This document shows, in pieces, positions 30,628 through 32,633 of a stretch of DNA of 32,633 bases. The notes beneath the pieces were generated by a model. That model did not search any database and was not told the origin of the DNA. It saw nothing but the letters and a program-made list of their open reading frames with translations. Position 1 is the stretch's first letter. Each line of letters begins with the position of its first letter. Location of the stretch: contig JACQHT010000087.1 of NCBI GenBank assembly GCA_016198835.1, positions 1-32,633 on the forward strand, given 5' to 3'. The position numbers were made by a program, and so were the translations under genes. This DNA is from Planctomycetota bacterium. Lineage in GTDB: Bacteria; Planctomycetota; Brocadiia; Brocadiales; Subterrananammoxibiaceae.

Positions 30628-31398
30628 TTACTCTGCCCCTTTGGCAACTAAAGCTGGCTTCATGAGCGACCTCACGTAGTGAACGAGATACCATCTCTGT
30701 TCGTTACTGAGCTCTGCTGCAAAAGAGGGCATCGGGGTTCCTGTCATGCCGGTGGTAAATCTGAGATAGACGTCTCTATCTGAGTTACCGCCTCTAAGGT
30801 TTGTGCCCTTTGTAAAATCGAAAGGCAGAATTGGATTACCCCAATCGTCTTCTAATTCACTCGCGCTTGGTCCATCGCCTTTTCCTTCCTCACCGTGACA
30901 CTTCCAGCACTCCTTTTCCTCGTAAATCTTTTTACCCAAAGCTATGGTTTCTGCTGTAGCCCTAATTTCAAGTCCTATTTCTACGGGAGGTTCGGGTTTT
31001 CTATATTGAAAAGCCTCTGAAAACCCTTTTAGAACGGGAACTAATGCCTCGCGTTGCTCTTGTGTAAGCACATCCCATGGAATCATGCTTGTTCCTGGTA
31101 TGCCATAGTAAAGAGTGCGAAGAATATCCTCATCTGTGGGAAGCGAACCGCTTGGGGTTGAACGAATTTTATACGCCCCGGTTGTGAAATCTCTCGGTTT
31201 TGGAAAAATTGACTGAGCAACAGGCCCATCTCCTTTGCCTTCTTCCCCATGGCAGGGAGCGCAATACTCCTTGTAAACTTCCTTTCCATCTGTGGCAGCC
31301 CCTTCTGTAGCATAGGCCCTTGTTATGGCCAAAGAAAAGGCTACCGTGAAAGCAACAGCTACTGCTCCGATACAACCTTTCTTATTAAAGTACTTCAT
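30628..31398 (-). CDS. Periplasmic dihaem cytochrome c next to the octahaem gene
   Basis: The 256-residue protein has a signal peptide ending AYA-T (residue 30) and two haem motifs, CAPCH (46-50) and CWKCH (164-168), each followed by GEEGKGDG. Met ligands are likely in GTSMIPW and GTPMPSF. Its two domains correspond in order and motif detail (KPRDFTTG..KIRSTP; DW...P.DFT.G..LRGGN) to cytochrome domains 2 and 3 of the trihaem/EB_dh proteins, without helices or the EB_dh part. ATG 31398 is preferred over an in-frame GTG at 31410 because AGGAGG lies about ten bases before it. It lies 52 bases before the octahaem gene and is the likely direct redox partner. Confidence 0.88.
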   Translation of the reverse strand: MKYFNKKGCIGAVAVAFTVAFSLAITRAYATEGAATDGKEVYKEYCAPCHGEEGKGDGPVAQSIFPKPRDFTTGAYKIRSTPSGSLPTDEDILRTLYYGIPGTSMIPWDVLTQEQREALVPVLKGFSEAFQYRKPEPPVEIGLEIRATAETIALGKKIYEEKECWKCHGEEGKGDGPSASELEDDWGNPILPFDFTKGTNLRGGNSDRDVYLRFTTGMTGTPMPSFAAELSNEQRWYLVHYVRSLMKPALVAKGAE

Positions 31399-31410
31399 AA
31401 TACCCGCCAC

Positions 31411-31582
31411 CTCCTTTCACCAAAGTTCAAAATACACTTTTCCCCTTACGGTAACAATGAATTAACAATTAAGAATTTTAAAGGATTAATCCTTTGGTTC
31501 TTAATTATTTTTCAACCGCCCCCGTCACCCCCTTTCTTAAAAGTATAATTATTAATATAATATTTGCTGCATTATAAAGATT
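31411..31582. other. Gap between cupredoxin 3 and the dihaem gene
   Basis: This 172-base AT-rich gap holds the nested palindrome at 31467-31506 and the ribosome binding site of the dihaem gene. It is the longest gap in the right-hand gene run and the likeliest place for a further promoter or terminator, but no good -35/-10 pair was found. Confidence 0.45.
31467..31506. terminator. Nested palindrome, possible terminator or regulatory hairpin
   Basis: The outer arms AATTAAGAA (31467-31475) and TTCTTAATT (31498-31506) are perfect. Between them AAAGGATTAATCCTTT (31480-31495) is a perfect 16-base palindrome. A T-rich run follows on the plus strand only, so for the minus-strand genes a terminator is uncertain. 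Confidence 0.45.
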
Positions 31583-32347
31583 TTATTTCTGGTTGCAAGA
31601 GAAATTTACCTTTAATTCTTCGTTTGGTCCAAGATTGATTTCTTTGGTATTTATCCCTAAAGATTCGTGCCATGCCTGAAGTTTATAGGTGCCAGGAGGC
31701 ACATCTTCGATAGTAAAGCGTCCTTTCTCATCTGTCAGGGCAAAATATGGATTCTCCTTTACAACAATCCAGGCGCTCATCCATTTATGAACATCGCAGG
31801 AGATTTTTACCGTCTCTTCAAAATCAAACCTCTTTGAAAGCCTCTGCTTGTATGTCGTACCTTCATTAAATGGTGAATTTTTTGTACAATGTGAATGAAC
31901 ATTGTGCATAAGATTATCTCCATTTAAGATGTCCACGGTAGTACCTGCAGTAATGACAAGGACATGCGGTATAAACGTGCATCTCTGCTGGTCAAGAAGT
32001 GGACGAATGCCCGACATATCAAAATGTTTTCCCTCAAAAATATCTTCGATTGATACTATCACGTTTTTAATTCCCTTATTAACTTGATGTATCTCAAGTA
32101 CAGGTGAAGGTCTTGGTTCTTTCCCGCAAAATTCGTGGTCCTTATTTATTGGTAGTAGCTTTGTTGGTGGAATATCGCCATCAAAACTCACCGTTCCAGT
32201 TATACATCCTCCATTTGCTACTATAATTTCTTTGTACCTTTTTTCATCCGCTTTTGAGTAAGCGGTAAGTGTAAATGTTAAACTTAATATGCTGATTAAT
32301 AGTGTAGCCTTGTTACTAATTTTATTTTTGTTAACATTGAAAATCAA
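31583..32347 (-). CDS. Cupredoxin-like protein with carboxypeptidase-regulatory-like domain (cupredoxin 3)
   Basis: The 254-residue protein has a leader (about 13-33), a cupredoxin-like part (about 45-197) and a C-terminal beta-sandwich (about 200-250, ALTDEKGRFTIEDVPPGTYKL). Candidate copper ligands are His148 (MHNVH), Cys184, His187 and Met190 in the loop CDVHKWM. Pairs of cysteines at 74 and 123 recur at the same places in the other copies and could form a disulfide. The start is uncertain: the frame opens with TTG at 32347 directly beside a hairpin repeat, with no good ribosome binding site and no nearby ATG. It precedes the dihaem and octahaem genes and may serve them. Confidence 0.75.
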   Translation of the reverse strand: MIFNVNKNKISNKATLLISILSLTFTLTAYSKADEKRYKEIIVANGGCITGTVSFDGDIPPTKLLPINKDHEFCGKEPRPSPVLEIHQVNKGIKNVIVSIEDIFEGKHFDMSGIRPLLDQQRCTFIPHVLVITAGTTVDILNGDNLMHNVHSHCTKNSPFNEGTTYKQRLSKRFDFEETVKISCDVHKWMSAWIVVKENPYFALTDEKGRFTIEDVPPGTYKLQAWHESLGINTKEINLGPNEELKVNFSCNQK

Positions 32348-32354
32348 GTTTTTT

Positions 32355-32404
32355 CCACACCCTCACCCTACCCTCTCCCTCAAGGGGGAGGGAAAGGGGT
32401 GTGG
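32355..32404. repeat. C-rich/G-rich hairpin repeat upstream of cupredoxin 3
   Basis: CCACACCC (32355-32362) pairs with GGGTGTGG (32397-32404), and the inner CCCTCTCCCT with AGGGGGAGGG with one mismatch. It fills the gap between the last partial gene and cupredoxin 3 and may have replaced the normal leader of cupredoxin 3. Confidence 0.8.
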
Positions 32405-32405
32405 G

Positions 32406-32633
32406 TTAAAAGCCTGTCTTAGCCAGTTCTCCTGGAGAAGACATCACCGAAAAATTCATAAGAAGGTCTTTTATAGCCATAGCTTGTTCCTCCGGGGTGC
32501 CTGGAAAATAGTCTTGCAGTTCTCCTGGACGAAAGAATCTCGGCATTTTGGTGCCAGGCTCAATAGCTTGTGGGTCAAGAAGCCATTTTGTAATCCAGGT
32601 TGGCCTCAGGCGTACTCTTGCAAGCGATAAGTC
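32406..32633 (-). CDS. C-terminal 75 residues of a cytochrome c-like protein (runs off the right edge)
   Basis: The frame is open from base 32633 to the TAA at 32406-32408. It reads as the second half of a cytochrome c domain: TWITKWLLDP, then EPGTKMPRFF with the likely Met ligand, and a final helix (EEQAMAIKDLL). The spacing WxxxWLxxP...MP is the same as in the tetrahaem protein. The haem motif and everything before it lie outside the window. It is the first gene of the visible minus-strand run and indicates that the cytochrome cluster continues to the right. Confidence 0.75.
   Translation of the reverse strand, partial: DLSLARVRLRPTWITKWLLDPQAIEPGTKMPRFFRPGELQDYFPGTPEEQAMAIKDLLMNFSVMSSPGELAKTGF

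Noticed and set aside
30576-30647. Longer octahaem protein starting at 30647
   Set aside because: The extension would bury the signal peptide, reads through the 15-base palindrome and lies ahead of the AGGAGG that serves ATG 30575.

Overview
The window reads as part of a bacterial chromosome built around an extracytoplasmic electron-transfer system. Eight genes in the right half carry 25 CXXCH haem-c motifs between them. They sit with two CydA-like membrane proteins, three cupredoxin-like proteins and one octahaem cytochrome of the hydroxylamine oxidoreductase (HAO) family. The base composition looks AT-rich, a small haem-binding domain of the Pirellula/Verrucomicrobium type is present, and an HAO-family enzyme is surrounded by many cytochromes. 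Together these fit a Planctomycetota lineage related to anammox bacteria (Brocadiales-like) best. No marker gene in the window proves this, and Nitrospirota or another cytochrome-rich lineage remains possible.

Left part (1-8522). A minus-strand start of a membrane-anchored protein and a UbiX flavin prenyltransferase come first. A consensus sigma-70 promoter (1061-1088) then faces right into a probable metal-uptake operon: a small Cys-pair protein, an outer-membrane barrel protein, and a ZnuA/ZnuC/ZnuB-type ABC importer. After it come an uncharacterised protein made of two tandem repeats, an FHA-transmembrane-trypsin-like protease and a PilZ protein.

Middle (8624-14655, minus strand). A periplasmic coiled-coil protein and a single-chain fusion of the two NfnA/NfnB (SudB/SudA) subunits come first by position; the fusion has its own promoter at 11885-11913. 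Next, in coordinate order, are a radical SAM/SPASM protein with a C-terminal PCP_red-like domain (probably haem or haem-d1-type tetrapyrrole chemistry), a two-CBS protein and a two-domain universal stress protein. The last three lie directly downstream of, and are tightly spaced with, the cytochrome genes.

Right part (14659-32633, minus strand, transcribed right to left). In transcription order: the end of a cytochrome-like gene; cupredoxin 3; a dihaem cytochrome; the octahaem HAO-family protein; then module B (cupredoxin 2, CydA-like 2, dihaem cytochrome, trihaem cytochrome fused to an ethylbenzene-dehydrogenase-type haem-b domain); then module A with the same four gene types in the same order; then a tetrahaem cytochrome and a small membrane cytochrome with an unusual Cys in place of the distal Met. 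The duplicated four-gene module is the strongest candidate for an undescribed system. It looks like a quinone-linked membrane complex wired to periplasmic cytochromes and cupredoxins. It has no CydB and no molybdenum catalytic subunit in this window, and it adjoins an HAO-family enzyme.

The DNA also carries several short repeat families: GTAGGGGC-ended palindromes (one inserted in frame in the radical SAM gene), a 15-base TCCRCC...GGYGGA-type palindrome in three gene leaders, C-rich/G-rich hairpins at operon junctions, and seven-base tandem repeats, one of which codes for part of the ZnuA signal peptide. No tRNA, rRNA, CRISPR array or transposase gene was seen. No gene-free stretch exceeds 300 bases if the small ORF at 1141-1524 is real.
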